Assembly (NCBI GenBank): GCA_002150995.1
Contig: MDHJ01000001.1
Span: forward strand, 2,790,001 to 2,854,000
Length of the DNA stretch: 64,000 nucleotides
Source: Clavibacter michiganensis
GTDB lineage: Bacteria > Actinomycetota > Actinomycetes > Actinomycetales > Microbacteriaceae
Reading direction: 5' to 3'
In this document: positions 19,749 through 28,496 of the stretch, piece after piece
Layout of the letters: each line of letters starts with the position of its first letter
How positions within the stretch are numbered: the first letter of the stretch is position 1
The notes under the pieces: generated by a model
The model's input: only the letters and a program-made list of their open reading frames with translations
Told to the model about the DNA's origin: nothing
The model's database searches: none
Translations under genes and position numbers: made by a program

Positions 19749-21120
19749 GTGACCCCGCCGCCGAACGTCTTCCCCCCGACCGCCCCGCTCCCGATCCAGA
19801 CCCGCCGCCCGCCGTGGCGCCACACCCTCATCGCCCTGAGCGTGCCGAACTTCCGGCGGTTCACCGCCTCCAACGTCATCGCCATGACCTCCGGGTGGAT
19901 GCAGCGCATCGCCCAGGACTGGCTCGTGCTCGAGCTCACCGGCAGCGTCACCGCGGTCGGCGTCACGGTGGCCATGCAGTTCGCGCCCATGCTCCTCTTC
20001 GGGCTCCTCGGCGGCGTCATCGTCGACCGCTGCTCGAAGCGCATGCTCATGATGATCACGCAGGGCACCTACGCCGTGCTGAGCGCGCTCCTCGCCGTCC
20101 TCACGCTCACCGGCCGGGTCGAGGCGTGGCACATCTTCGCCATCGCCTTCGCGACGGGCCTCGTGACGGTGATCGACAACCCGGCGCGCCAGGTGTTCGT
20201 CACCGAGATCGTCGGGCAGCAGCACCTCCGCAACGCGATCAGCGTCAACTCCTCCGTGTTCCAGCTCGGCGGCATGGTGGGCCCGGCGCTGAGCGGCATC
20301 CTGCTGCTCGCCGTCGGCGCCGGCTGGTCGTTCGCGATCAACGCGCTCGCCTGCGTCGTCGTGGTGCTCACCCTGTGGAGCCTCGACGCGCGGCAGCTCA
20401 TCCGCATCCCGCCCGCGCCGAGGCGTCGCGGCCAGCTCGCGGAGGGCCTCCGCTACGCCCGGTCGAAGCCGACCATCCTGTGGCCCGTCGCCCTCGTGGC
20501 GGTCTTCAGCGTCTTCGGGCTGACGATGCCCGTCCTGCTGGCGGCGTTCGCGAGCGACGTCTACGACGTGGGCGCGGGCGGCTACGGCTTCTTCAACTCC
20601 ATGGTCGCCGTCGGCGCGCTCACGGGCGCGCTGCTCTCGACCCGGCGGGCGAGCGTCCGGCTGCGCACCATCGTGATCGGCGTCGGGATCACCGGCCTCC
20701 TGCAGGCGACGGCGGGCCTCATGCCCGGCATCGCGCCGTTCGCCGTCGTGCTGGTCACGGTCGGCATGTCGGCGCTGCTGTTCCAGACCGCGGCGAACTC
20801 GCTCGTGCAGCTGTCGAGCAACATCGCCATCCGCGGGCGGGTCATGAGCGTCTACGTGCTCGTGCTCCTCGGCGGTCAGGCCGTGGGCGGACCGCTCATG
20901 GGCGGGATCGTCGAGGCCTTCGGCGTGCACGTCGGCATGGTCGTCTCGGGCGGCGTGCCCGCGCTGGCCGCCGCCGTCGTGGCCGTGATCCTCGCCCGCC
21001 GCGGCCAGCTGACCCTCGAGGTCGTGGTGCGTCGGCACGTCCCGCGGGTGCGGATCACGCCGCGCACGGCGGGCGCCGGGCGCCCCGCGTCGCCGGAGCG
21101 GACGAGGGGGCGGCCGGTGG
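19749..21120 (+). CDS. MFS transporter (3' end uncertain: no in-frame stop)
   Basis: Major facilitator of the enterobactin-exporter/MFS_3 type with about 12 membrane helices. It starts MTPPPNVFPP and the first helix lies near SNVIAMTSGWMQRIAQDWLV. A conserved loop (GGVIVDRCSKRMLM) follows helix 2, and the last recognisable helix is near VVSGGVPALAAAVVAVILAR (about 20935-21000). Beyond a basic tail the frame stays open to 22874, running antisense through the whole aldo/keto reductase gene, which cannot be real. One missing base near the end, for example in the GGGGG run around 21109, would move the stop to 21217; one extra base would give 21186. The GTG start is divergent from the LysR gene. 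Confidence 0.75.
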
Positions 21121-21125
21121 CCGGC

Positions 21126-22157
21126 TCAGCCGCGCACGTCGATCGCGCGGTGGCGCTGCTGCACGCCGGCCGGGCCGTACGGGTAGTCGGACACCACGGG
21201 CGCGCTCACCGCGCTGAGCGACGCGATGTCCTCCTCGGTGAGGTCGAGGTCGGCGCTCGCCATGTTGTCCTCGAGCTGCTCCACGGTGCGGGCGCCGAGG
21301 ATCACGCTGGTGACCGCGGGCTGCGCCTCGAGCCATGCGAGCGAGACGCGCGCGGAGCTCGACCCGTGGGCGTCGGCGATGCGGCGCACCTCGTCGAGGA
21401 TCGCCCACGTGCGCTCCTGGCCGTTCCGGGGCGTGAACGCCTCCATGCCGCGCTCCGGGTCCTCGCCGAGCCGCGTCGCGCCCGTCGGCGCCTCGTCGCG
21501 GCGGTACTTCCCGGTGAGCCAGCCGCCCGCGAGCGGCGACCAGGGCAGGAGCCCGATGCCGGCGTCCAGGGAGGCGGGCACGATCTCCGACTCGATCTCG
21601 CGCACCAGCAGGCTGTACTGCGGCTGGAGGGTGACGGGCGGCGTGTACCCGAGCGCCTTCGCGAGCCCCACGGCCTTCGTGAGCTGCCAGCCGAGGTAGT
21701 TCGAGAAGCCGTAGTAGGAGATCTTGCCGGCACGCACGGCATCGTCGAGGAAGCGCAGGGTCTCCTCGAGCGGGGTCACCGCGTCCCACGCGTGCATCTG
21801 GTACAGGTCGATGGTCTCGACGCCGAGGCGGCGGAGCGAGTCGTCGAGGGCGCGCACGAGGTGGCGGCGCGAGGTGCCGACGTCGTTGTTCCCCTCCCCC
21901 ATCGGGAAGCGGCCCTTGGTCGCGATGACCAGCTGGTCCGCCTCGGTGGGGTGCGCCGCGAGCCACCGGCCGACGATCTCCTCCGAGACGCCTGCGCTGT
22001 ACACGTCCGCGGTGTCGATGAACGTGCCGCCGCCCGCGACGTAGGCCTCGAGGATGCGGCCCGAGGTCTCCTCGTCCGCCTCCGCGCCGAAGGTCATCGT
22101 GCCGAGCGCGTAGGTCGACACGATCGCGCCGCTGTTGCCGAGAGTGCGGTACTGCAT
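21126..22157 (-). CDS. Aldo/keto reductase
   Basis: NADPH-dependent oxidoreductase of the AKR superfamily (343 aa). It has the N-terminal MQYRTLGNSGAIVSTYALGT, the catalytic Asp-Tyr segment FIDTADVYSAGVSEEIVG near residue 50, and Lys in VIATKGRFPM near 80. Catalytic His in DLYQMHAWD and the cofactor-binding end (VTSVILGARTVEQLEDN) follow. The start at 22157 has an excellent ribosome binding site (GGAGGAA); the longer ORF start is not needed. Substrate unknown. It is convergent with the MFS gene and divergent from the MntR-like regulator. Confidence 0.9.
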   Translation of the reverse strand: MQYRTLGNSGAIVSTYALGTMTFGAEADEETSGRILEAYVAGGGTFIDTADVYSAGVSEEIVGRWLAAHPTEADQLVIATKGRFPMGEGNNDVGTSRRHLVRALDDSLRRLGVETIDLYQMHAWDAVTPLEETLRFLDDAVRAGKISYYGFSNYLGWQLTKAVGLAKALGYTPPVTLQPQYSLLVREIESEIVPASLDAGIGLLPWSPLAGGWLTGKYRRDEAPTGATRLGEDPERGMEAFTPRNGQERTWAILDEVRRIADAHGSSSARVSLAWLEAQPAVTSVILGARTVEQLEDNMASADLDLTEEDIASLSAVSAPVVSDYPYGPAGVQQRHRAIDVRG

Positions 22158-22276
22158 GTGGTTCCTCCATCGGATCCGCCGCGGGCGTCCCTGCCCGCAG
22201 TCACCCTCCAGCATGCACCGCGCCGGCGTCGCGGGTCGCCCGAGGGGCGTCCGGGGACGCTCGGTACCATGGCGGC

Positions 22277-22954
22277 ATGTCCGTCGACGAGCTCACCAGC
22301 GCCGCCCAGGACTACCTCAAGCTCATCTGGACCGCGACCGAGTGGTCCGACGAGCCCGTCACCGTCACCCGCCTCGCGGAGCGGCTCGGCGTCCGGCCGG
22401 CCACCGCCTCCGACGGGCTCCGCCGCCTCGCCGCGCGCGGCCTCGTGGAGCACCGCCCCTACGGGAGCATCGAGCTCACCGACGACGGGCGGCGGCACGC
22501 GATCCAGATGGTGCGGCGCCACCGGCTGCTCGAGACGTTCCTCGTGGAGGTGCTCGGCTACGGCTGGGACGAGGTGCACGACGAGGCCGAGGTGCTCGAG
22601 CACGCGGTCTCCGACGACTTCGTGGCGCGCATCGACGCCCACCTGGGGCATCCGTCCCGCGACCCGCACGGCGACCCCATCCCGTCGGCCGACGGCGAGC
22701 CGCACCTGCCCGACGCCACGCGCCTCGCGGGGGCGCATGCCGACCGTCCCCTGCGCGTGCGCCGCATCTCCGACGAGGACCCGCGGCTGCTGCGCGAGCT
22801 CGCCGAGCACGGCATCGGGCTCGACGCGACGCTCGTGCGCACCGCCGCGCTCGACGCCGACCCGGGAGCCGTGATCGTCACGGTCGACGGATCCGCGGGG
22901 CGGCCGCTCACGCCCGCCGCGGCGTCCGCGGTGTGGGTGTCCGACGTCGGCTGA
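22277..22954 (+). CDS. mntR: DtxR/MntR-family metal-dependent regulator
   Basis: 225-aa iron/manganese-dependent repressor. The winged helix (TSAAQDYLKLIWTATEW, VTVTRLAERLGVRPATASDG) and the metal-binding/dimerisation helices (RRHRLLETFLVEVLGYGWDE, VHDEAEVLEHAVSDDFVARI) contain the expected His/Glu/Cys-replacing ligands. The C-terminal part is a short FeoA/SH3-like domain. TACCAT ends exactly 6 nt before the ATG, so the transcript is probably leaderless. Its neighbour is a convergent Nramp manganese transporter that carries a DtxR-type palindrome at its promoter, so a manganese-responsive role is favoured over iron. The 3' end of the gene is duplicated in tandem. Confidence 0.85.
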   Translation: MSVDELTSAAQDYLKLIWTATEWSDEPVTVTRLAERLGVRPATASDGLRRLAARGLVEHRPYGSIELTDDGRRHAIQMVRRHRLLETFLVEVLGYGWDEVHDEAEVLEHAVSDDFVARIDAHLGHPSRDPHGDPIPSADGEPHLPDATRLAGAHADRPLRVRRISDEDPRLLRELAEHGIGLDATLVRTAALDADPGAVIVTVDGSAGRPLTPAAASAVWVSDVG

Positions 22955-22993
22955 CCCCTTCCGCGGTGTGGGTGTCCGACGTCGGCTGACCCC
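22925..22993. repeat. 35-bp tandem duplication including the mntR stop codon
   Basis: A unit starting TCCGCGGTGTGGGTGTCC and ending GTCGGCTGACCCC occurs at 22925-22958 and again at 22960-22993 with no mismatch (period 35). The second copy repeats the last codons and the stop of the regulator gene but lies outside the coding sequence. Confidence 0.95.
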
Positions 22994-23015
22994 GTCGGCG
23001 AACGGCCGCCGCCCC

Positions 23016-24266
23016 TCACCCGCCGAAGGTGAGCGCGACCAGCGCCACGTTCAGCACCACCACGAGCGCGACCGCGACCCAGGCCGCGATGCGCGTCAGC
23101 GGCCGGTCGACGTGCTCGCCCATCACGCGGCGGTCGCCCGTGAGGCGGATGAGCGGGATGAGCGCGAACGGGATCCCGAGGCTCAGCACCACCTGGCTGA
23201 TGACGAGCGCCGTGGTCGGGTCGACGCCCACCGCGAGGATCGCGAGCGCGGGGATGAGCGTCACCACGCGGCGGGCGAGGAGCGGCACCTTCACGTGCAG
23301 CAGCCCGCCCATGATCGCGGCGCCGGCGTAGGCCCCGACCGAGGTCGACGCGAGCCCGGACGCGAGCAGGCCGACCGCGAACACGACGCCCACGACGGGA
23401 CCGAGCGACGCCGTGATCGCCGCGTGCGCGCCCTCGATGGAGTCGGTGCCGGGGACGCCCCCGAGGCTCGCCGCCGCGATGAGGAGCATGGAGATGTTGA
23501 CGGCGCCGGCCACGGCGAGCGCCGCGATCACGTCCCAGCGCGTCGCCGTCAGGAGCCGCCGCAGCACGCCCGGGTCCCGCTGCACGCCGTGCCGGTCGCG
23601 GCTGAGGGAGGAGTGCAGGTAGACCGCGTGCGGCATGACGGTCGCGCCGAGCATGCTCGCGGCGAGCAGCACGCTGTCCGGCCCGTCGAACCGGGGCACG
23701 AGGCCGCCCGCGATGCCGGACGCGGAGAGCGGGCTCACGACGAGCCCCGTGAGGAAGCCGACCGTGATGACGAGGAGCAGGGCGCCGATCACGAGCTCGA
23801 ACGGCCGCTGCCCGTGCCGCGACTGCACCGCGAGCAGGCCGATGGACACGAGGCCGACGATCACGCCGCCGGCCAGCAGCGGGACACCGAACAGCAGGTG
23901 CAGGGCGATCGCCCCGCCGATGACCTCGGCGAGGTCGGTCGCCGCGGCGATGAGCTCGGCCTGCACCCAGAAGGCGCGGCGCCGCGTGGTGGGCAGGCGC
24001 TGCCCGAGGAGCTCGGGGAGGCTGCGGCCGGTGACGAGCCCGAGCTTCGCGGACTGGTACTGGACGAGCACCGCGATGAGGTTCGCCGCCACGAGCACCC
24101 ACACCAGCAGGTAGCCGTAGCGGGCGCCCGCGGTGAGGTTGGCGGCGACGTTGCCGGGGTCGACGTACGCGATGGCGGCGACGAAGGCGGGGCCCAGCAG
24201 GAGCACCAGGCGCGGGCCGGTGACGGGCCGACCCGCGCGCCGGCGGGTGGGGGCGGTGCGGGTCAT
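23016..24266 (-). CDS. mntH: Nramp-family divalent metal (Mn2+) transporter
   Basis: Proton-coupled manganese importer of 416 aa with 11 membrane helices. The metal-binding motif DPGN in helix 1 (AIAYVDPGNVAANLTAGAR, about residue 36) and the helix-6 MPH motif (GATVMPHAVYLHSSL) are intact, as is the transport signature after helix 8 (GLASTSVGAYAGAAIMGGLL). A DtxR/MntR-type palindrome sits 20 nt upstream of the ATG, and the MntR-like regulator gene lies just past its 3' end, so Mn-dependent repression is likely. Confidence 0.93.
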   Translation of the reverse strand: MTRTAPTRRRAGRPVTGPRLVLLLGPAFVAAIAYVDPGNVAANLTAGARYGYLLVWVLVAANLIAVLVQYQSAKLGLVTGRSLPELLGQRLPTTRRRAFWVQAELIAAATDLAEVIGGAIALHLLFGVPLLAGGVIVGLVSIGLLAVQSRHGQRPFELVIGALLLVITVGFLTGLVVSPLSASGIAGGLVPRFDGPDSVLLAASMLGATVMPHAVYLHSSLSRDRHGVQRDPGVLRRLLTATRWDVIAALAVAGAVNISMLLIAAASLGGVPGTDSIEGAHAAITASLGPVVGVVFAVGLLASGLASTSVGAYAGAAIMGGLLHVKVPLLARRVVTLIPALAILAVGVDPTTALVISQVVLSLGIPFALIPLIRLTGDRRVMGEHVDRPLTRIAAWVAVALVVVLNVALVALTFGG

Positions 24267-24285
24267 GACGGCCTCTCCGATGAAG

Positions 24286-24303
24286 TGTTAGCCGAGGCTA
24301 ACA
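24286..24303. promoter_or_regulatory. Putative MntR operator upstream of the Nramp gene
   Basis: Perfect 18-bp palindrome TGTTAGCC-GA-GGCTAACA, 20 nt upstream of the Nramp start. Its core resembles the DtxR-family consensus TTAGGCTAGCCTAA. Assignment to the neighbouring MntR-like regulator is by inference. Confidence 0.7.
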
Positions 24304-24346
24304 TCCGTCGCGGGCGGTGGACAGGGGCGGATCCGGATCCCGTCGC

Positions 24347-25276
24347 TCAGCTCGCCGCGCGACCCGGCGCGAGGAAGGCGGAGTCGTCCGCCTCCTCGCC
24401 GCGGACCACGCGCACCCAGTGCGCGAGGAGCGCGGCGCCGGCGTGGTCGTGGATCAGGTCGCCGGCCGTGAGCACCGGGTACGGCGTCGCCGGGATCCCG
24501 TCCGCCGGCCGCACGTCGACGTGCGCGACCTCGTGCCCGTTCGCGTGCAGCCAGTCGGCCATCGCGTAGTCGGTGCGCGAGTCGCCGACCGTGCGCCACC
24601 GCAGCGGCAGCGGGCCGCTGTCGGCGAGGAGCTCCAGGGCGCGGGCGGCGCCGAGGTCCTTGCCGAGCCGGATCGACTCCACGTCGGTGGAGATGATGGT
24701 CGGGTCCACGCGCACCTGCACCCGGCCGTCGGCGTCGGGCGTCTCCCGGCCCTCGAGGACGGACCCGAGCCCGTGCGCGGTGAGCATCTCGACCGCGCGC
24801 GCGTCGAGGTCGGGCTGGACGGCGAGGTAGTCGGCGGAGGCGACGCTCGTGAGCTGCTCGAGGGAGACCATCGCGAGCTTGGTGCGGTCGAAGAACATCC
24901 AGTCGGCGAAGCGCTCCGCGACGAGGCGCTCCATGTCGCGCATGAACGCCTCCGGCAGCGCGAGCGAGCCGTCGACGTGCACCTCGCCGGCACCCTCGGG
25001 CGTGATCGAGAACCACGACGCGCCCTTCTCGCACACGGCGTGCACGCGCGCGCCGGCGGGGAGCCCCGCGTCGACGAGCGGGCCGACGACCTGCGCGCGG
25101 ATGAAGGCGTCGGACCGGCCGGTGTTGAACACGATCGGCACGCCCGCGGCCGCGAGCTCCACCAGGTCGGCCGCGATGCTCGGGATGGCGAGCGTGCGGG
25201 TGATCGGGCTGGCGATGGGGCCGTCGACGTCGAGGAGGAGGCCGAGGGGCGCGGGGGTCGTGGTCACGGCACCCAT
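24347..25276 (-). CDS. HAD-superfamily hydrolase
   Basis: 309-aa haloacid-dehalogenase-type phosphatase. Motif I is LGLLLDVDGPIASPI near residue 12 (nucleophile Asp), motif II is GVPIVFNTGRSDAF near 45, and motif III/IV is the Lys region (DLGAARALELL) with TVGDSRTDYAMADWL. A cap domain of Cof/MPGP-like size lies between II and III. The start is ATG 25276 with a nearby GGGAGG. Natural substrate unknown; sugar phosphate phosphatases have this layout. Same strand as the Nramp gene but separated by its operator region, so not one operon. Confidence 0.8.
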   Translation of the reverse strand: MGAVTTTPAPLGLLLDVDGPIASPITRTLAIPSIAADLVELAAAGVPIVFNTGRSDAFIRAQVVGPLVDAGLPAGARVHAVCEKGASWFSITPEGAGEVHVDGSLALPEAFMRDMERLVAERFADWMFFDRTKLAMVSLEQLTSVASADYLAVQPDLDARAVEMLTAHGLGSVLEGRETPDADGRVQVRVDPTIISTDVESIRLGKDLGAARALELLADSGPLPLRWRTVGDSRTDYAMADWLHANGHEVAHVDVRPADGIPATPYPVLTAGDLIHDHAGAALLAHWVRVVRGEEADDSAFLAPGRAAS

Positions 25277-25305
25277 CCTCCCGCACGCGCGCGGGGCGGC
25301 CGGCG

Positions 25306-26613
25306 CTAGGGCGTCGGGCGGGAGGCGGCCGCGCGGACGCGGACGGCCCGGCCCGCGGATCCGACGACGAGCACGACGGAGACCGCGAGCACCAGGAGGT
25401 ACGCCCCCGGCAGCGACGCGATGCCGAGCCCGTCGAGCAGCGCCCCGCCCACGAGCGCGCCGCCGCCGATGCCCACGTTGAACGCCGTCGTGTAGAAGGA
25501 GCTGGCCGTGTCGCGGAACGCGGGATGCGCGGCGTGCAGCATCCGGGTCTGCAGCAGCGTCGGGATCGCGCCGAACGCCAGGCCCCACAGGAGGAAGCCG
25601 GGGATCGCGAGCGCCCACATGCCCGGCACCAGCGCGAGGGAGCCGACGCCGATCCCGGCCGCCGCGAGCCCCAGCAGCACGCCCAGCTGCGGCCGGGTCG
25701 GGAACAGGGTGCCCGCGAGGAGCAGCCCCACCGCCCCCGCGATGCCGTAGCCGAAGAGCATGGCGCTCAGCTGCTGCTCGGGGATGCCCATGACGCGCGT
25801 GACGAACGGGTCGACGTACGTGTAGAAGCCGTACTGGCCGATCATGATCACCATCGCGGTCAGGCAGACGAACAGCACCCCGCCGACGCCCTGCCCCGAC
25901 ATGCGCTCCCGGATCCCCGGCCGCCCCTCGGCGACGACGGGCGCGGCGTCGCGTGCGGGCCGGCCGACCGCGGGCAGGAAGCGCCAGACGAGCACCATCC
26001 CGAGCAGCGTCAGCACGCCGATGCCGGCGAACGCCGCCCGCCAGCCGAACGCCTGCCCGGCCGCCGTCCCGAGGGGCACGCCCAGCACGAACGCGAGGCT
26101 CCCACCGCCGACCGTGAGCGCGACCGCGCGGCCGATGAGCGCGGGCGGCACGAGGTGCGCCGAGTACGCGCCGACGATGGCCCAGAACAGGCCGTGGGCG
26201 AGGCCGCCGAGCACGCGGGTCGCGGTGACGAGCTCGAACGTGGGCGCGAGCGCCGTGAGGAGGTTGCTCGTCGCGAAGACCGCGAGCACCGCGAGGAGGA
26301 GCGCGTGCCGCGGGACCCGGCGGGTGAGGGCCGCGAGCGGCACGCTGGACACGACCACCGCGATCGCGAAGACCGAGACGAGGAGGCCGACGCGCGACTC
26401 CTCGACCCCGAGGTCGCCGCTCATCTCGCTGAGGAGGCCGGTCGGCAGCATCTCGCTCGTGACGCTGAGGAACACGCACGCCGCGAGCGTGAGGATGCCG
26501 ACCCAGGGGAAGCGGAACGCCGGATCCGACGCGTCGTGCGGCGCCGGCGAGCGGCGGGTGCGGCCGGCGGCCCGGTCGGGATCGGGCAGGAAGATGGGGG
26601 AGGTGTTCGTCAT
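25306..26613 (-). CDS. MFS transporter, DHA1 (AraJ-like) family
   Basis: 435-aa drug/sugar-efflux type major facilitator with 12 predicted helices. The first helix is VGILTLAACVFLSVTSEMLP, with the family motif TSEMLPTGLL, and the conserved loop PLAALTRRVPRHALLLAVL follows helix 2. GYGIAGAVGLLLAG lies in the second half. Related proteins export sugars or antibiotics; the substrate is unknown here. It is 29 nt upstream of the HAD gene on the same strand and divergent from purU with a 77-nt gap. Confidence 0.85.
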   Translation of the reverse strand: MTNTSPIFLPDPDRAAGRTRRSPAPHDASDPAFRFPWVGILTLAACVFLSVTSEMLPTGLLSEMSGDLGVEESRVGLLVSVFAIAVVVSSVPLAALTRRVPRHALLLAVLAVFATSNLLTALAPTFELVTATRVLGGLAHGLFWAIVGAYSAHLVPPALIGRAVALTVGGGSLAFVLGVPLGTAAGQAFGWRAAFAGIGVLTLLGMVLVWRFLPAVGRPARDAAPVVAEGRPGIRERMSGQGVGGVLFVCLTAMVIMIGQYGFYTYVDPFVTRVMGIPEQQLSAMLFGYGIAGAVGLLLAGTLFPTRPQLGVLLGLAAAGIGVGSLALVPGMWALAIPGFLLWGLAFGAIPTLLQTRMLHAAHPAFRDTASSFYTTAFNVGIGGGALVGGALLDGLGIASLPGAYLLVLAVSVVLVVGSAGRAVRVRAAASRPTP

Positions 26614-26690
26614 GTGGACCCAGGGGACGTCACGGCGGGAGGGCTCCCGGGGCCGGCGGGATCCGCGCAGCCAGGCAATAGCCTAGACGG

Positions 26691-27563
26691 ATGACCGACC
26701 AGGCCACCCGCGCCCGCGCGCCCCACCGCGTCCTCAGCTTCTCCTGCGACGACCGGCCGGGCATCGTGCACGCCATCGCCGGGGCCATCGTCGCGGCGGG
26801 CGGCGACATCACCGAGTCGCAGCAGTTCTCCTCCGCCGACACGGGCCGGTTCTTCATGCGGCTGCAGGTGCAGGCGGCGGACGACGACGACCGGCTGGCC
26901 GACGCCCTCTCCGCGGTGGTCGAGCGGTACGACGCCACGTGGCACCTCGACGAGGTGGGGCGTCCGCTGCGCACGCTCGTGCTGGGCTCCACCGCCGAGC
27001 ACTGCGTGAACGACCTGCTGTTCCGGCAGCGCGCGGGTCAGCTGCCCGTCGAGATCCCGCTCGTCCTCAGCAACCACGGGCGGCTCGCCGACCTCGCGGG
27101 CTTCTACGGGGTCCCGTTCGAGCACGTCCCCGTGACGGACGAGGGGTCGAAGGCGGCGTTCGAGGCGCGCGTGATGCGCGCCGTGGAGGAGCACGACATC
27201 GAGCTGGTGGTGCTGGCCCGCTACATGCAGATCCTCTCCCCCGGGCTCTGCGCGGCGCTCAGCGGCCGGATCATCAACATCCACCACTCGTTCCTGCCCG
27301 GCTTCAAGGGCGCGAACCCCTACAAGCAGGCGCACGCGCGGGGCGTCAAGCTCATCGGCGCGACCGCCCACTTCGTCACGAGCGACCTCGACGAGGGCCC
27401 GATCGTGGAGCAGAACGTGGTGCGGGTCGACCACTCGCGGAGCGCGCGGGAGCTCATGGCCATCGGGCAGGACGAGGAGTCCCGCACCCTCACGCAGGCC
27501 GTGCGCTGGTTCGCGGAGCATCGGGTGCTGCTCGACGGCGCGCGCACCATCATCTTCCGCTGA
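26691..27563 (+). CDS. purU: Formyltetrahydrofolate deformylase
   Basis: Hydrolyses 10-formyl-THF to formate and THF, balancing the one-carbon pool and supplying formate. The 290 aa comprise an N-terminal ACT domain (SFSCDDRPGIVHAIAGAIV, residues 15-80) and a C-terminal formyltransferase-fold domain. The latter has the catalytic Asn-His-Asp set: INIHHSFLPGFKGANPYKQA near 205 and GATAHFVTSDLDEGPIVEQ near 230. TAGCCT ends 6 nt before the ATG, implying a leaderless mRNA. It connects functionally with glyA-folD and purN-purH elsewhere in the window. Confidence 0.94.
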   Translation: MTDQATRARAPHRVLSFSCDDRPGIVHAIAGAIVAAGGDITESQQFSSADTGRFFMRLQVQAADDDDRLADALSAVVERYDATWHLDEVGRPLRTLVLGSTAEHCVNDLLFRQRAGQLPVEIPLVLSNHGRLADLAGFYGVPFEHVPVTDEGSKAAFEARVMRAVEEHDIELVVLARYMQILSPGLCAALSGRIINIHHSFLPGFKGANPYKQAHARGVKLIGATAHFVTSDLDEGPIVEQNVVRVDHSRSARELMAIGQDEESRTLTQAVRWFAEHRVLLDGARTIIFR

Positions 27564-27626
27564 CGCCGACGCGGCCGACCGCCGCTGCCCGGCCGCCCGG
27601 CCCGGCCCGGTCTGGCTCAGCCCCGC

Positions 27627-28496
27627 TCAGCGGGTGCTGATCGTCCGGTACTTCCGCACGGCCAGCGGCACGGCGACCACGAGGAGCACCACGGCCCAGA
27701 TCAGCGTCGTCTGGACGGGGTGCTGCAACGTCACCGCATCGGGCACCGGCGTGCCCGGCGGCACGTTCCCGAACAGCTGCCGCGCCGCCAGGACCACGGA
27801 GGACACCGGGTTGTACTCGGCGAACACGCGCAGCGGCGTGGGCAGCGTGTCGCTCGGCACGAACGCGTTGCTGATGAAGGTGAGCGGGAACAGCACGAGG
27901 AACGACGCGTTGTTGATCACCTCGGGGCTCCGCACGCTCATGCCGAGGAACGCCATCACCCAGGAGAGCGCGTAGGCGAACAGCAGCAGGAGGGCGACCC
28001 CCGCGAGCGCCTCCAGCAGGCTCGACCGCACGCGCCAGCCGACGACGAAGCCCGTCGCGAGCATCACGACCATCGAGAAGACGTTGATGAGGAGGTCGCC
28101 GTTGGTGCGCCCGACGAGCACCGCCGACGGGCTCATCGGCAGGGTGCGGAACCGGTCGATGATCCCGTCCTTCAGGTCGTTCGCCATGGCGGAGCCCGAG
28201 TAGGTGGAGCCGAACACCACGGTCTGGGCGAAGATGCCCGCCATGATGAACTCCTTGTAGTCGCTGCCCGGGATGTCGATCGCGCCGGCGTAGACGAAGC
28301 TGAACAGCAGCACGAACATGATCGGCTGGATCAGCGTGAACACGAGGATGTCCGGCAGCCGCTTGATCTTGATGAGGTTGCGGCGCGTGGCGATCCAGCC
28401 GTCGGTGAGCCACGTCGCGAGGGTGGCGCGCTGCTCCGGGCGGGCGGGCGCCCCGGATCCCCCGGCCTCCGCGCGGCGGCCGTCGACGGCGGTCAT
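27627..28496 (-). CDS. ABC-2 type transporter permease (DrrB-like)
   Basis: 289-aa membrane component with six helices. The ABC-2 signature region includes IQPIMFVLLFSFVYAGAI, GIFAQTVVFGSTYSG, MANDLKDGIIDRFRTLPMS (the conserved coupling helix) and the C-terminal VINNASFLVLFPLTFISNAF. It forms an exporter with the ATPase encoded immediately upstream: the ATPase stop and this start overlap by 4 nt. Relatives export daunorubicin-type drugs or lipids; the substrate is unknown. Confidence 0.9.
   Translation of the reverse strand: MTAVDGRRAEAGGSGAPARPEQRATLATWLTDGWIATRRNLIKIKRLPDILVFTLIQPIMFVLLFSFVYAGAIDIPGSDYKEFIMAGIFAQTVVFGSTYSGSAMANDLKDGIIDRFRTLPMSPSAVLVGRTNGDLLINVFSMVVMLATGFVVGWRVRSSLLEALAGVALLLLFAYALSWVMAFLGMSVRSPEVINNASFLVLFPLTFISNAFVPSDTLPTPLRVFAEYNPVSSVVLAARQLFGNVPPGTPVPDAVTLQHPVQTTLIWAVVLLVVAVPLAVRKYRTISTR

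Noticed and set aside
19641..22874. A mobile element or prophage between the LysR and Nramp genes
   Set aside because: No transposase, integrase, inverted repeats or target duplication was seen; all genes have ordinary chromosomal composition.
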